In this document: positions 27,517 to 37,333 of the stretch, piece by piece | Layout: every line of letters begins with the position of its first letter | Numbering within the stretch: position 1 is the stretch's first letter | Position numbers and translations under genes: made by a program | Source of the DNA: an uncultured Mycobacterium sp. | Lineage (GTDB): Bacteria > Actinomycetota > Actinomycetes > Mycobacteriales > Mycobacteriaceae | DNA: 64,000 nt | Reading direction: 5' to 3' | NCBI GenBank assembly: GCA_900078375.1 | Contig: FLQS01000004.1 | Location: 62,001-126,000 of the forward strand | The notes under the pieces: generated by a model | Databases searched by the model: none | Seen by the model: only the letters and a program-made list of their open reading frames with translations | Told to the model about the DNA's origin: nothing

Positions 27517-27921
27517 TCAGCCGTTGCAGTCCCGCAGGTCGATCCCCGATCCGGGACCGGCAGCGTTCAGCGCCGCGGCGTCGGCGGCGTCTTGAAACAG
27601 TGCGTTGCCGCCGGCGAATGACTTCCCGTCGGGGCTCACCGCTATCGACAGACACCCCAGCCCAGACGCGAGTACCTGGCAGTCGTTTGTCTGTGCTTTG
27701 ACGTCACACCACAACTCGGCTGCGTCCTCGGCATCTTGGCGAGTCTCGTAGTTGAGGCGCATCACTTCCTGGCCGGTCGAGGTCGAGGCCGCGGCCGCAC
27801 CCCAGCAGCCCGGCTTGCACTCGAAATCGAAATCGGCCTGCGCCGCCGGCGACACCACCAACGATCCGCCGGCGGCGACGATGCCTGCGGCCACTCCTGC
27901 GGCGATCCGGGTGATTTTCAC
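27517..27921 (-). CDS. Small secreted protein, DUF4189-like
   Basis: A 134-residue exported protein. A signal peptide (MKITRIAAGVAAGIVAAGGSL) ends near AAQA-DF. The mature part has six cysteines (ECKPGC, WC, NDC, GLGC, RDC), suggesting disulfides, and the WGAAAAS, ADAAELWC and CLSIAVSPDGKSFAGG segments of DUF4189. The role is unknown; many mycobacteria secrete such small domains. It stands alone between lhr and the HNH gene on the same strand. Confidence 0.75.
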   Translation of the reverse strand: MKITRIAAGVAAGIVAAGGSLVVSPAAQADFDFECKPGCWGAAAASTSTGQEVMRLNYETRQDAEDAAELWCDVKAQTNDCQVLASGLGCLSIAVSPDGKSFAGGNALFQDAADAAALNAAGPGSGIDLRDCNG

Positions 27922-27964
27922 CTAGCCAGTGCATAGCGATCGGCGGGCTACCGATCCCAACATC

Positions 27965-30900
27965 TCAGCGCAGCCGCAGTCCCCGTGGCGTGCGCGAGAA
28001 GCCGGCGTCGACCAACGCATCGGCCGTCGTCTTCCGGTCCGGGTGCGCCGCCGTCTCCAACACCGATACGCCATCGAGCTTTTCGACCAGCACACCGCCG
28101 ATGCGGCCACTGCTGACCAGCTCGGCCAGCGTCCCCGCGGCGGCGCGCTGGGCCTCCCCGTCAGTGCTGAAGTTCAACAGCGACCGCCCGCCCCGCTCCA
28201 GGAACCACACCAGCTCACCGTCCACCAGAATCACCAGCGCACCCGCCTTACGTCCGGGCCGATGGCTGGCGTCCGAGTCCGCACGCGCCGGCCACGGCAG
28301 CGCCGCACCGTACGGATTGGCCGGGTCGGCCGCGGCCAGCACCACCGCGCGGTAATCCGGGCGTTCCGGATCCACCCCGTCGAGATAGGTCCGCAGCCGG
28401 TCGACCGTCGATACCACGGCGAACTGCGCCCCGCCCAGCGACTCGACGAAATAGCCGCGCTGACAACGCCCGGCGTCCTCGAACCCGCTGAGCACCTTGT
28501 ACAGCGTCGCGAACCCACCGGAAACACCCTCGGCGGCCGCCGCGCCCTTGGTCAGCACGCCGTGCCTGTTCAGCAGTAGCTCAGCCGAGAAGTGTGCGCG
28601 GACGGTCGAATCCGGTTCCGGGACGGGCAACGCCGACCACCGGCCGGCAACCGTCGGATCGGCGGGACGAGATTGGGCATGGGCCACCGAATACCGGCTC
28701 AGTCGCGGCGCACGCCGTTGCCGATGCGCGGGAGCAGCCGGACGGCGGGTGCCGGGCTTGCGCCCGCCGGCCAACATCGCGCGTAGCGGGGCAAACGTGT
28801 CACCGGTGACCCAGCCGGCCCAGATCAGGTCCCATAGTGCGGATTTGAACGTCTCCTCGGGCCCGCCGACCAGCTGGCGGAAGAAGAACGCCCCGCGCGC
28901 CTCGCCCGGCTCGCCGAGAACCTCGAGGATGGCCCGGTGTGCGTCGGTGAAGTCGATCTCGGCCGGTGCCGTCAGCGTCAGCGGTGCGGTCTCGGCGTGG
29001 TGGAAGGTGATCCAGCCGTCGCTGCCCGAGATCGAGCCGGCCCCCGACCAGGTGACCTCACCAGAGGCCAGCAGTTCGTCGAGCATCGACGGCTGGTAGT
29101 CGCGCACCCGCGGCCCGAAAACCAGCGGCTCGACGGCCGAGGCCGGCAGCGGCACCCCAGCCAATTGGTCGATCACCGTGGCCAACCCGTCCACGCCGGA
29201 CGTTGCCGAGCTCCCGACCTGCTGCCAGGCCGGCAGGAAGCGGGCATAGGCGGCGGTGCTGACCGGTTCCACCTGCGCGCGCAGCACCGCCAGCGAGCGG
29301 CGGCGCAGAATCCGCAGCACCTCGGCGTCACACCACTGGTCGACCCCCGCGCAGGCGGGAAATCCGACCGGAGCGGGGGCGGCGACGAATTCCCCGCGAA
29401 TCAGCTTGCCATCCACTGCCATTCGGCCCAGCACATCGGCGGCGACCCGCAGGCCCAGACCAAACCGGGCCGCGGCCTCGGTGGTGGTGAACGGACCATG
29501 CGTACGGGCGAACCGCCCCATCAACTCGCCGAGCGGATCGGCCACCGCCTCGGTGAAACTCGTCGGCACCCCGACCGGAACTGCGACGCCGACCGCGTCA
29601 CGCAGCCGTCCGATGTCCTCGATCCCCGCCCACCACGATTGGCCGGCATACGCCAGCGGCAGTGCACGTTTGGCGGCGTACAGGCCCTCGAGCCAGCCGC
29701 CGGCATCGCTGGCCGTGCAGCGCTCGGCAATCTCGGCGTCGGTCAGCGGGCCGAGCAGGCGCAGCAGGTCGGCCACGCCCTCGGCGTCGCGGGCCTTGCG
29801 ATCCTCGGAAAGGTGTTGCAGCTGACGCGATGTGGCCGCGATGACGTCGGGATCGAGCAGTTCGCGCAGCTCCACACGGCCCAACAACTCGGCCAGAAGA
29901 GTGCTGTCCAGGGACAGCGCCGCCGCGCGGCGTTCGGCCAGTGGACTGTCGCCCTCGTACATGAAGGCCCCGACATAGCCGAACATCAATGACGCCGCGA
30001 ACGGCGACGGCATCGGTGTCTCGACCTCCACCAACCGCACTCGCCGCTGGGCGATCCGGCCCATCAGGTCGGTTAGCGTCGGAACGTCATAGACGTCCTG
30101 CAGGCATTCCCGCACCGCCTCCAGCACGATCGGGAAGTCCGGGTATTTGCGTGCGACGTCGAGCAACTGAGCGGCCCGTTGGCGCTGATGCCATAACGGC
30201 GAGCGCTTGCCGGGATGGCGTCTGGGCAGCAGTAGCGCGCGCGCCGCGCATTCTCGGAACCGCGACGCGAACAGGGCCGAGCCGCCGACTTCGGAGGTGA
30301 CCAGCGGCTCGATTTCGTCGGGGGAGAAGACGAACAGGTCGGCCCCGGGTGGGGAGTCCTCGGTGTCGGGCAGCCGGACCACGATTCCGTCGTCGGAGGC
30401 GGTCGGTTTCTCGTCGATTCCATAGCGCTCCAACAGCCGCCGGCTGACCGCCAGGGCCAGTGGTCCGTGCACCTTCAGTCCGTACGGTGAGTGCAGCACC
30501 ACCCGCCAATCGCCCAGTTCGTCGCGGAAACGTTCCACCAGCAGGGTGGTATCGCTGGGAACCGTGGTGGTGGCGGTGCGCTGATCGTCGAGCAGCTGCC
30601 ACAGGTTGTCGATGGCGTAGTCGGCGAACCCTAGCTCACCACAGCGTTTTTCGAAGTCGTCGCGGCCCAGCCCGGCCAGCTCGCCGGTGAACTTTCCGAT
30701 CGCCTGACCCAGCTCGGCGGGCCGGCCGGTGTCGTCACCGCGCCAGAACGGCAGCCGGGCCGGTTGCCCCGGCGCCGGGATGACCAGCACCCGGTCGTGA
30801 GTGATCTCGGTGATTCGCCAACTGGTGGCACCCAGCGAGATGACGTCACCGGGGCGTGACTCGTAGACCATCTCCTCATCGAGTTCCCCTACCCGCGAGG

Positions 30901-32524
30901 GCTTTTCGGAGTCGGTGGCGAGGTACACGGTGAACATGCCGCGGTCCGGGATGGCCCCGCCGGACGTCACGGCCAGCCGCTGAGCACCCGGGCGGGCGGT
31001 CAGCGTGCCGGTGTCCCGGTCGTAGATCAGTCGCGGGCGCAGCTCGGCGAAGTCGGTGGAGGGATACTTGCCCGACAGCAGATCCAGGGTGGCCTCGAAG
31101 GCGCTGCGCGGCAACGTCGCAAACGGGGCGCTGCGGCGGACGACGTCGAACCACTCGTCGGCGCTGATCGGCTCCAGGGCGCACGCGGCGACCGTGTGCT
31201 GGGCCAGAATGTCGAGCGGATTGGTGGGCACCCGCATGGTTTCGATCTGCCCGGTGAGCATGCGCTGCACGCTCACCGCGCACGCGATCAGGTCGGTGCG
31301 GTGCTTGGGAAACAGCACGCCACGCGATATTTCGCCGACCTGGTGCCCGGCGCGGCCGATGCGCTGCAATCCGCTGGCCACTGACGGCGGGGCCTCCACC
31401 TGGATCACCAGATCGACGGCACCCATGTCGATGCCGAGCTCAAGGCTCGACGTCGCCACCACCGATTTGAGCCGCCCGCTCTTGAGGTCGTCTTCGACGA
31501 TGGCGCGCTGCTCCTTGGACACCGACCCGTGGTGGGCGCGGGCCAAGAGCGGCTCGGCGCCATAGGTTTGGCCGCTGCCCATGATGTGGGCCGGTGGACC
31601 GCCGGGCACCTGTCGGTTGGGCGGCGTATCCAGCTCGGTACCGGAGCGTTCGGCATGAATCTCGTTGATGCGGGCGGTGAGTCGCTCGGCAAGACGCCGG
31701 GAATTGGCGAACACGATCGTCGAGTTGTGCGCCTCGATGAGGTCGACGATGCGGGCCTCGACATCGGGCCAAATAGAATTGTTGTTCGGCGCGGCCATGT
31801 CGGGCACCGGCACCTGTACCGCCAGTTCGAATGTCTTGAGTGCCGGCGGGGCGACAATGGTGGTCGGTCTGGTCCCCGACAGGAACCGAGCCACTTCCTC
31901 GGGTGGGCGGACCGTCGCCGAGAGCCCGATGCGCTGGGCCGGGGTGTCCAGCAGTGCGTCGAGCCGCTCCAGCGACAGCGCCAGGTGTGCGCCGCGCTTG
32001 GTGCCTGCCACGGCGTGCACCTCGTCGACGATGACGGTCTGCACGCCGGTCAGCGTTTCCCGCGCCGCCGAGGTCAGCATCAAAAACAGTGACTCCGGCG
32101 TGGTGATCAGGATGTCGGGCGGCTTGGTGATCAGCTCGCGCCGGCGGGCCGGCGGGGTATCGCCGGAACGGACGCCCACGCTGATCTGCGGAGCCGGTAC
32201 GCCGTCCCGTTCGGCGATGCGGGTGATACCGGTCAGCGGGGTGCGCAGGTTGCGCTCGACGTCGACCGCCAGCGCCTTGAGCGGGGAGATGTAGAGGACG
32301 CGGGTGCCTCGCTTGATCGCGGGCGAGTGGGCCAGCCGGTCGATCGCCCACAGAAACGCCGCCAACGTCTTGCCCGATCCTGTCGGGGCGATGACCAGCG
32401 TGTTGTCGCCGTCGGCGATGGCTGACCAGGCGTTGGCCTGGGCGGCTGTCGGCTCGGCGAACGTACCCGTGAACCATTGCCGGGTCAGCGGACTGAACCG
32501 GCCCATCGGATCGGCGGGACTCAC
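27965..32524 (-). CDS. lhr: Lhr large ATP-dependent DNA helicase
   Basis: A 1519-residue superfamily 2 helicase. The helicase core occupies roughly the first 800 residues: APTGSGKTLAAFLWAID (Walker A), VIVDEVHAVAGTKRGAHL (DEVH box), LSATVRPPEE (motif III), ATSSLELGIDMGAVD and QRIGRAGHQVG (motif VI). A winged helix and the long C-terminal Lhr-CTD follow. Mycobacterial Lhr is a 3'-5' translocase linked to DNA damage tolerance. GTG 32524 gives a start directly before the conserved GRFSPLTRQWF and a length close to the M. tuberculosis protein (1513); GTG 32557 is possible. It sits with nei and an SOS-controlled HNH gene in a repair neighbourhood. Confidence 0.93.
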   Translation of the reverse strand: MSPADPMGRFSPLTRQWFTGTFAEPTAAQANAWSAIADGDNTLVIAPTGSGKTLAAFLWAIDRLAHSPAIKRGTRVLYISPLKALAVDVERNLRTPLTGITRIAERDGVPAPQISVGVRSGDTPPARRRELITKPPDILITTPESLFLMLTSAARETLTGVQTVIVDEVHAVAGTKRGAHLALSLERLDALLDTPAQRIGLSATVRPPEEVARFLSGTRPTTIVAPPALKTFELAVQVPVPDMAAPNNNSIWPDVEARIVDLIEAHNSTIVFANSRRLAERLTARINEIHAERSGTELDTPPNRQVPGGPPAHIMGSGQTYGAEPLLARAHHGSVSKEQRAIVEDDLKSGRLKSVVATSSLELGIDMGAVDLVIQVEAPPSVASGLQRIGRAGHQVGEISRGVLFPKHRTDLIACAVSVQRMLTGQIETMRVPTNPLDILAQHTVAACALEPISADEWFDVVRRSAPFATLPRSAFEATLDLLSGKYPSTDFAELRPRLIYDRDTGTLTARPGAQRLAVTSGGAIPDRGMFTVYLATDSEKPSRVGELDEEMVYESRPGDVISLGATSWRITEITHDRVLVIPAPGQPARLPFWRGDDTGRPAELGQAIGKFTGELAGLGRDDFEKRCGELGFADYAIDNLWQLLDDQRTATTTVPSDTTLLVERFRDELGDWRVVLHSPYGLKVHGPLALAVSRRLLERYGIDEKPTASDDGIVVRLPDTEDSPPGADLFVFSPDEIEPLVTSEVGGSALFASRFRECAARALLLPRRHPGKRSPLWHQRQRAAQLLDVARKYPDFPIVLEAVRECLQDVYDVPTLTDLMGRIAQRRVRLVEVETPMPSPFAASLMFGYVGAFMYEGDSPLAERRAAALSLDSTLLAELLGRVELRELLDPDVIAATSRQLQHLSEDRKARDAEGVADLLRLLGPLTDAEIAERCTASDAGGWLEGLYAAKRALPLAYAGQSWWAGIEDIGRLRDAVGVAVPVGVPTSFTEAVADPLGELMGRFARTHGPFTTTEAAARFGLGLRVAADVLGRMAVDGKLIRGEFVAAPAPVGFPACAGVDQWCDAEVLRILRRRSLAVLRAQVEPVSTAAYARFLPAWQQVGSSATSGVDGLATVIDQLAGVPLPASAVEPLVFGPRVRDYQPSMLDELLASGEVTWSGAGSISGSDGWITFHHAETAPLTLTAPAEIDFTDAHRAILEVLGEPGEARGAFFFRQLVGGPEETFKSALWDLIWAGWVTGDTFAPLRAMLAGGRKPGTRRPAAPAHRQRRAPRLSRYSVAHAQSRPADPTVAGRWSALPVPEPDSTVRAHFSAELLLNRHGVLTKGAAAAEGVSGGFATLYKVLSGFEDAGRCQRGYFVESLGGAQFAVVSTVDRLRTYLDGVDPERPDYRAVVLAAADPANPYGAALPWPARADSDASHRPGRKAGALVILVDGELVWFLERGGRSLLNFSTDGEAQRAAAGTLAELVSSGRIGGVLVEKLDGVSVLETAAHPDRKTTADALVDAGFSRTPRGLRLR

Positions 32525-32647
32525 GTCTCCAGACTGCCAGGGGGTACCGACAGCCACGGCTGTGCTGCCGACTTTTCCCGCAAAAGTCCCTGACCGGCCC
32601 TACCCTTTACCTGATCGGGCTGTGGGGGCCCTGGGTTCGGGGGTGCA

Positions 32648-35600
32648 GTGACGTCGGCGACGGCGATGTGTGGGTCCTGCGGTGCGGAGGCACCGAAGGG
32701 TGCTCGGTTCTGTGGTGCCTGTGGTGTGCGGCTGATCACTGACCCCGATGCTGCCGAGTACAAGCACGTGACGGTGCTGTTCGCCGACGTCGAGCGGTCG
32801 ATGGACATCGCGGCCGCCCTGGACATCGAGCGGTTGCGCGAGGTCATGACCGAGCTGGTCGAGCGGTCGACGGCGGTGCTGCGCCGCTACGGCGGGACCG
32901 TGGAGTACAACGGCGACGGGGTCATGGCGCTGTTCGGCGCCCCGGTCGCGTTGGAGGATCACGCGTTCCGGGCTTGTATGGCCGCCCTTGATGTTCAGGG
33001 TGAGGCGAGCCAACTGGCGGCCGAGGTGAAGCAGCGTGACGGTATCGACTTCCGCGTGCGGGTGGGTCTGAATTCCGGACGCGTGATCGCCGGTGAGATC
33101 GGTTCGGGAGCGTTCGGATACCGCGCCATCGGCGAGACGGTCGGGTTCGCGCAGCGGATGGAATCGGTGGCGCCCGCCGGCGGGGTGATGCTGTCGGAGT
33201 CGACCGCCCGCCTCGTCGAGGATCGGGTGTTGCTGGGCGGACAGGCGCGGGTGCGAGTCAAGGGCGTAGACGAGCCGGTCGCGGTGCGGCCACTGCTGAG
33301 CATCCCGCCCCGCAGTGGTGAGATACGGCGCGTCGAGTCGAGCCTGGTCGGGCGGAGCGCGGAAATGGCCGCCATCGAGGCGGCGCTCGAATCCGCCGTC
33401 GACGGTCATGGTGGCGTTCTGAACGTCGTGGCGCCGCCGGGTATCGGAAAGTCCCGAGTGGCCAGGGAGGCAGCGGCGCTGGCGACGGCGCACGGAGTCG
33501 AGCCGATCTGGGTCTTCTGTGAGTCACATGCCCGGGACGTGTCGTTTGGTGTGATCGCGCGGCTGCTGCGGGCGGCCACCGGCGTTTCGGACCTCGATGG
33601 TGAAACTGCCCGTGCGCGAGCGCACGCCGTCGTCCCCGAGGCGGACCCGCAGGATCTGCTGCTGTTCGATGACCTGCTCGGCATCGCCGACCCAGAGGCG
33701 GCACTGCCGGCCATCGACCCGGATGCGCGGCGGCGGCGGCTGACCGCCCTGGTCAACGCTGCGTCGCTGACGCGGGTCCGACCGGTCCTCGTCGTTGTCG
33801 AAGATGCGCAGTGGATCGATGCCGTCAGCGAGTCGATGCTGACCGACTTCCTCGCCGTCATCGCCCAGTCGCCCACGTTGGCGCTCGTCACCTCCCGCCC
33901 CGAATATGACGGAACCCTGGTGCGGCTACCGGGCTCCCGCGCTATACAACTTGGTCCCCTTGATAATTCGGATATCTCCGCATTGCTGGGCGAGCTGCTG
34001 GGGACCGACCCGACGGTCGCCGAGTTGACGGCGATCATCGCGAGCCGGGCGGCGGGCAACCCGTTTTTCGCCGAGGAGATGGTGCGCGAACTCGCCCAGC
34101 GCGGGGTGCTGGTCGGGTCGCACGGTGACTACCGTTGTCGCGGAGACGTTTCCGAGGTCATCGTGCCGGCGACGGTCCAGGCGGCCATCGCCGCACGAAT
34201 CGATCGGTTGGGCCCGGCGGCGCGGCGCACGTTGAACGCGGCATCGGTGATCGGTGAGCGCTTCACCGCTGACTTGCTCGCCGCGCTCGACGTCGACGGC
34301 GAGTTCGCCGAGCTGCTGAACACCGAGTTGATCGATCAGGTGCAGTTCACGCCGGTCACCGAATACGCTTTCCATCACCCGCTGATCCGGGCGGTGGCGT
34401 ACGAAGCGCAGCTGAAATCCGGTCGCAGCGAATGGCATCGGCGGCTGGCCGGCGCGATCGAGGAGTCTTCACCGGACTCGGTGGACGAGAACGCAGCATT
34501 GATCGCCGGACACCTCGATTTCGCCGGTGATCTGCACGCCGCGTATGGCTGGCAGATGCGGGCGGCGGCATGGTCAGCCAAGCGCGACATCGTCGCCGCC
34601 CGGTTGTGCTGGCAGCGGGCATTTTCCATTGCCAAACGAATCCCAGAGGACGGTGCCGCCGAGAAGTCGATGCGCATCGCACCACTGACCATGCTGTGCG
34701 CCAGTGACTTTCATGCCGGCAACGCCGAAGAGAGTCGAGGGCGATTCACTGAACTGACGGACTTGTGCAGCGTGACCGGCGACAAGGTCTCGCTTGCCAT
34801 CGGCATGACGGGCTTGGTGACCGAGTGTCTCTACGCCCGCCGGGCAGGGGAAGCCGCGAGGTTGGCGTCCGAGCAGATGGCTCTGCTCGAGTCGATCGGT
34901 GATTCCACCTTGACTGTCGGGCTGGGATTCGTCGCGTTCGCCAGCTGGTTCAACATCGCCGAATTCGCCGAGATCGCGCGGTGGACGCAGACGGTCATCG
35001 ACCTGGCCGACGGCGATGCTGCCATGGGCGGTATTTTCGGGATGGCGTCGCCGCTCTCAGTTGCGGTGGCTTTCCGGGGAATTACCCGATGGTGGCGGGG
35101 GGAACCCGAGTGGCGCGAAGATCTCCACGACGCTCTCGCGATGGCTCAAAACTCCGACCTCGCAACGCTCGCGTTCATCCACGCCTGGACTTACGGTCTC
35201 GAGATCGCATGCGGGGCGCTCCTGGCCGACGATTCCGCGTTACGGGCCAGCGAAGAGGTGATGCACCATGCACAGAGAACAGGAAACGACAACGCGGTGA
35301 CCTTGTGCGAGTACGGGTTGGGCCTTGTTCTACTGCATCGGGGGGACTCGGCCGCCCGGCGGCGTGGACTGGAATTGATGGAGCAGGCGCTCGTTATGTT
35401 GCGGGCGCGTATCCCCTCCTTGGTCCCTGTCACCTCGTTGTGGGTTGCCCGTGAGAGAGCGTTGGTCGGCGACCGTGATGCCGCCATCGCGATGATGCGC
35501 GACGCGGTCGACGAGCTGTATAGAGACGGGCGGTTCGGGTACTGCCTCCCCGGCTTCAGGATTCTGGCGGAGGCGCTGATCGAACGCGGCGCCAGTGACG

Positions 35601-35827
35601 ACTTGGCCGAGGCGGAAGCGGCGATCGATCGCATCGCGAACATGAGGGTCGGCGGGGATTCGGCGATCCGCGACGTCACGTTGCTGCTGTTGCGTGCGCT
35701 GCTCGCCCGGGCGCGCGCCGACCCGGCGTACGGCGATCTGGTCGGTCGCTACCGTGCAATGGCCGAATCCCATGGCTACGAAGGTCATATCGCCTGGGCT
35801 CGGGCGATGGACAGGGGCGAGCGCTGA
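32648..35827 (+). CDS. Zinc ribbon / cyclase-homology / AAA-type ATPase signalling protein
   Basis: A 1059-residue multidomain protein. A zinc ribbon comes first (Cys8, Cys11, Cys22, Cys25). A class III nucleotide cyclase domain covers about residues 38-215, with metal Asp47 (FADVERS) and Asp90 (NGDGVMALFG). A STAND-type ATPase follows (Walker A APPGIGKS at 262-269; VVVEDAQWID as Walker B), then a long TPR-like helical half. In the cyclase domain the usual V-N-x-A-x-R is GETVGFAQRM: the transition-state Asn is Gly, so cyclase activity is doubtful. No LuxR HTH follows, unlike several M. tuberculosis relatives. It converges on the LuxR ATPase gene across the island. Confidence 0.85.
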   Translation: MTSATAMCGSCGAEAPKGARFCGACGVRLITDPDAAEYKHVTVLFADVERSMDIAAALDIERLREVMTELVERSTAVLRRYGGTVEYNGDGVMALFGAPVALEDHAFRACMAALDVQGEASQLAAEVKQRDGIDFRVRVGLNSGRVIAGEIGSGAFGYRAIGETVGFAQRMESVAPAGGVMLSESTARLVEDRVLLGGQARVRVKGVDEPVAVRPLLSIPPRSGEIRRVESSLVGRSAEMAAIEAALESAVDGHGGVLNVVAPPGIGKSRVAREAAALATAHGVEPIWVFCESHARDVSFGVIARLLRAATGVSDLDGETARARAHAVVPEADPQDLLLFDDLLGIADPEAALPAIDPDARRRRLTALVNAASLTRVRPVLVVVEDAQWIDAVSESMLTDFLAVIAQSPTLALVTSRPEYDGTLVRLPGSRAIQLGPLDNSDISALLGELLGTDPTVAELTAIIASRAAGNPFFAEEMVRELAQRGVLVGSHGDYRCRGDVSEVIVPATVQAAIAARIDRLGPAARRTLNAASVIGERFTADLLAALDVDGEFAELLNTELIDQVQFTPVTEYAFHHPLIRAVAYEAQLKSGRSEWHRRLAGAIEESSPDSVDENAALIAGHLDFAGDLHAAYGWQMRAAAWSAKRDIVAARLCWQRAFSIAKRIPEDGAAEKSMRIAPLTMLCASDFHAGNAEESRGRFTELTDLCSVTGDKVSLAIGMTGLVTECLYARRAGEAARLASEQMALLESIGDSTLTVGLGFVAFASWFNIAEFAEIARWTQTVIDLADGDAAMGGIFGMASPLSVAVAFRGITRWWRGEPEWREDLHDALAMAQNSDLATLAFIHAWTYGLEIACGALLADDSALRASEEVMHHAQRTGNDNAVTLCEYGLGLVLLHRGDSAARRRGLELMEQALVMLRARIPSLVPVTSLWVARERALVGDRDAAIAMMRDAVDELYRDGRFGYCLPGFRILAEALIERGASDDLAEAEAAIDRIANMRVGGDSAIRDVTLLLLRALLARARADPAYGDLVGRYRAMAESHGYEGHIAWARAMDRGER

Positions 35828-35865
35828 CTCCAGCCTGTCCCCCCAGCGGGTCGGAGTCAGCGCTC
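35819..35865 (+). terminator. Strong hairpin at the end of the cyclase/ATPase gene
   Basis: GAGCGCTGACTCC (35819-35831) and GGAGTCAGCGCTC (35853-35865) form a perfect 13-bp stem with a 21-nt loop. The left arm contains the TGA stop. The element can work in both directions. Confidence 0.7.
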
Positions 35866-35922
35866 ACCGGCTATCCCGTTGCAGCTCTGAGATCGATCAT
35901 CGCTCGGATCAATGTGGATGCA

Positions 35923-35975
35923 TGCAGTAATGCACTACTGCACTTAGCCGAAGGGTCTGGTCACCAGTGCGGCGA
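35923..35975. repeat. 53-bp direct repeat, distal copy (displaced luxR 3' end)
   Basis: It matches 38775-38827 at 52 of 53 positions (A versus G at 35934/38786). It includes the last codons of LuxR (…VTRPFG stop, read on the minus strand) and 21 bp downstream. It holds an inner palindrome TGCAGTA-ATGCAC-TACTGCA (35923-35942), which may be a terminator or a recombination core. Confidence 0.9.
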
Positions 35976-36019
35976 TCGCAGCGCTGGCGGGTTTATTCCG
36001 AGACGATGGCAAACTTGGG

Positions 36020-37333
36020 CTATGCCCGATTGATTCGTCGATTTGGTCGGCGGTTTTGGTCCGGACCCAAGTCAATCTGTCGGGTGGAATTGGACGGCGC
36101 CTGTTGCCGATCCGCTGCGGTGGCCCGTGTCGGCCGCGATACGGTCGGGGCATTCACCGCAGAGGTGGTGGGTTTGGCCTTCCGGATCGGGCGCCGCGAA
36201 GCCGGAGTCGGCATCGTGGGAGCCACGGCCCGTACCCGCGGCGCCGCCGGCGGTGTGTTGAAACCCAGATCGCCCAGCGCGGCATGGACCCCACTTTGAA
36301 CCGCCGATGACAGGTCGAAAGCCAGCGTGGACGGATCGATCGCCGGGAGAAGCCCCAATTTGGCCGGTTCACCAAAGGGAATGCTCCGGTCATAGCCGAG
36401 TTCGACCAGAACGCGCAATGTCGGCTCAACGAGATCGGCCAGCGGCGTCGTCACCATAGTCAGACCGCTCCATTCGCCGAACTTCCGGAGCGGGACCACC
36501 AAGGGAAGTTGTTTTGCTGGAATTGTGATGTAGATAGTGTCGCCGTAAGTCTGCTGATTGCCTCGAGATTTGCTGGCCTCGAGTAGCTGTTCTTCGGTGT
36601 AGTCAATCGGGCCGGTGATGTAGCTGCTGTGAATGGCGGCACCGGCAATCAAATTTAGGTCCGCGAAAATGTCCAACGGATACTGCGGGAAGTCGGCGAT
36701 CCCATCGTATTGACATGCGATGTCGATCGTTTTGATACCGCTATTGGTCGGCGTGGCGCCGCTAGCGGTGAGGTCGATGAACGGAATGGTGAAAGGTGCA
36801 ATCCGTTCCAGCAAGCCGCCATTGGGCCGGTTCGGATTTGCGACGAGGACGAAGTTCAGTCGGTCCTTCTGCTCGTCCGACAGACCTGCTAGGCGATGCT
36901 TCTCGAGCGTCAAGATCGTTGAGCTTTGGGAGTCACCGAAGGCGACGATTGGATCGGACCCGTTGGCCAGCTGATGGAGCAATACGTCGTTGACAACGCT
37001 GAGGCCTTGCGAGATCGACTGATTGATCGTCATATCCCGCCAGCCGGACAGCGGCCAGAACTGTTCCGGGGTCATGACGGATTCGACAGTGCATGGCTGT
37101 ACCCCGCACAGCGTCGTCGGCTTGATGAAGTACTCCATGGCGCCGTTGATGTACTTCGGGGTGGCCGAGTCGGGTATGAATGTCGTGCCCATGATGACCG
37201 CCGTCGCCGCCTGCGTTGCTGGCACCGTCAATACGCCAGTCAATCCAAGCGCGGCTGCAACGACAACGGCGAATACGATCGGCGACTTCCTCCGCGCGCG
37301 ACGGAGAATGGTGTTTCCGCCCGTTAAATCCAT
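36020..37333 (-). CDS. Secreted PE-PPE-domain serine hydrolase (island copy)
   Basis: A 437-residue exported protein. Its signal segment is about residues 17-43 (SPIVFAVVVAAALGLTGVL…TQA), followed by a PE-PPE hydrolase domain with the elbow GDSQS (Ser135), FVLVANPNRPNGGLL, CQYDGIADFPQYPLD and YGDTIYITIPA. The tail after about residue 360 is Pro/Arg/Thr-rich. It is clearly related to the protein at 7745-9256 but divergent and lower in G+C. Its ATG lies inside the last codons of the FkbM methyltransferase gene (10-bp overlap), so the two are translationally coupled. Likely an esterase acting on cell-envelope or foreign lipids; this is inferred from the family. Confidence 0.85.
   Translation of the reverse strand: MDLTGGNTILRRARRKSPIVFAVVVAAALGLTGVLTVPATQAATAVIMGTTFIPDSATPKYINGAMEYFIKPTTLCGVQPCTVESVMTPEQFWPLSGWRDMTINQSISQGLSVVNDVLLHQLANGSDPIVAFGDSQSSTILTLEKHRLAGLSDEQKDRLNFVLVANPNRPNGGLLERIAPFTIPFIDLTASGATPTNSGIKTIDIACQYDGIADFPQYPLDIFADLNLIAGAAIHSSYITGPIDYTEEQLLEASKSRGNQQTYGDTIYITIPAKQLPLVVPLRKFGEWSGLTMVTTPLADLVEPTLRVLVELGYDRSIPFGEPAKLGLLPAIDPSTLAFDLSSAVQSGVHAALGDLGFNTPPAAPRVRAVAPTMPTPASRRPIRKAKPTTSAVNAPTVSRPTRATAADRQQAPSNSTRQIDLGPDQNRRPNRRINRA

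Noticed and set aside
35944..36153. Possible 69-residue protein ending AALVTRPFG on the minus strand
   Set aside because: Only the last nine residues match LuxR, and these come from the 53-bp repeat; the rest is the antisense of the PE-PPE tail. Treated as a repeat remnant, not a gene.
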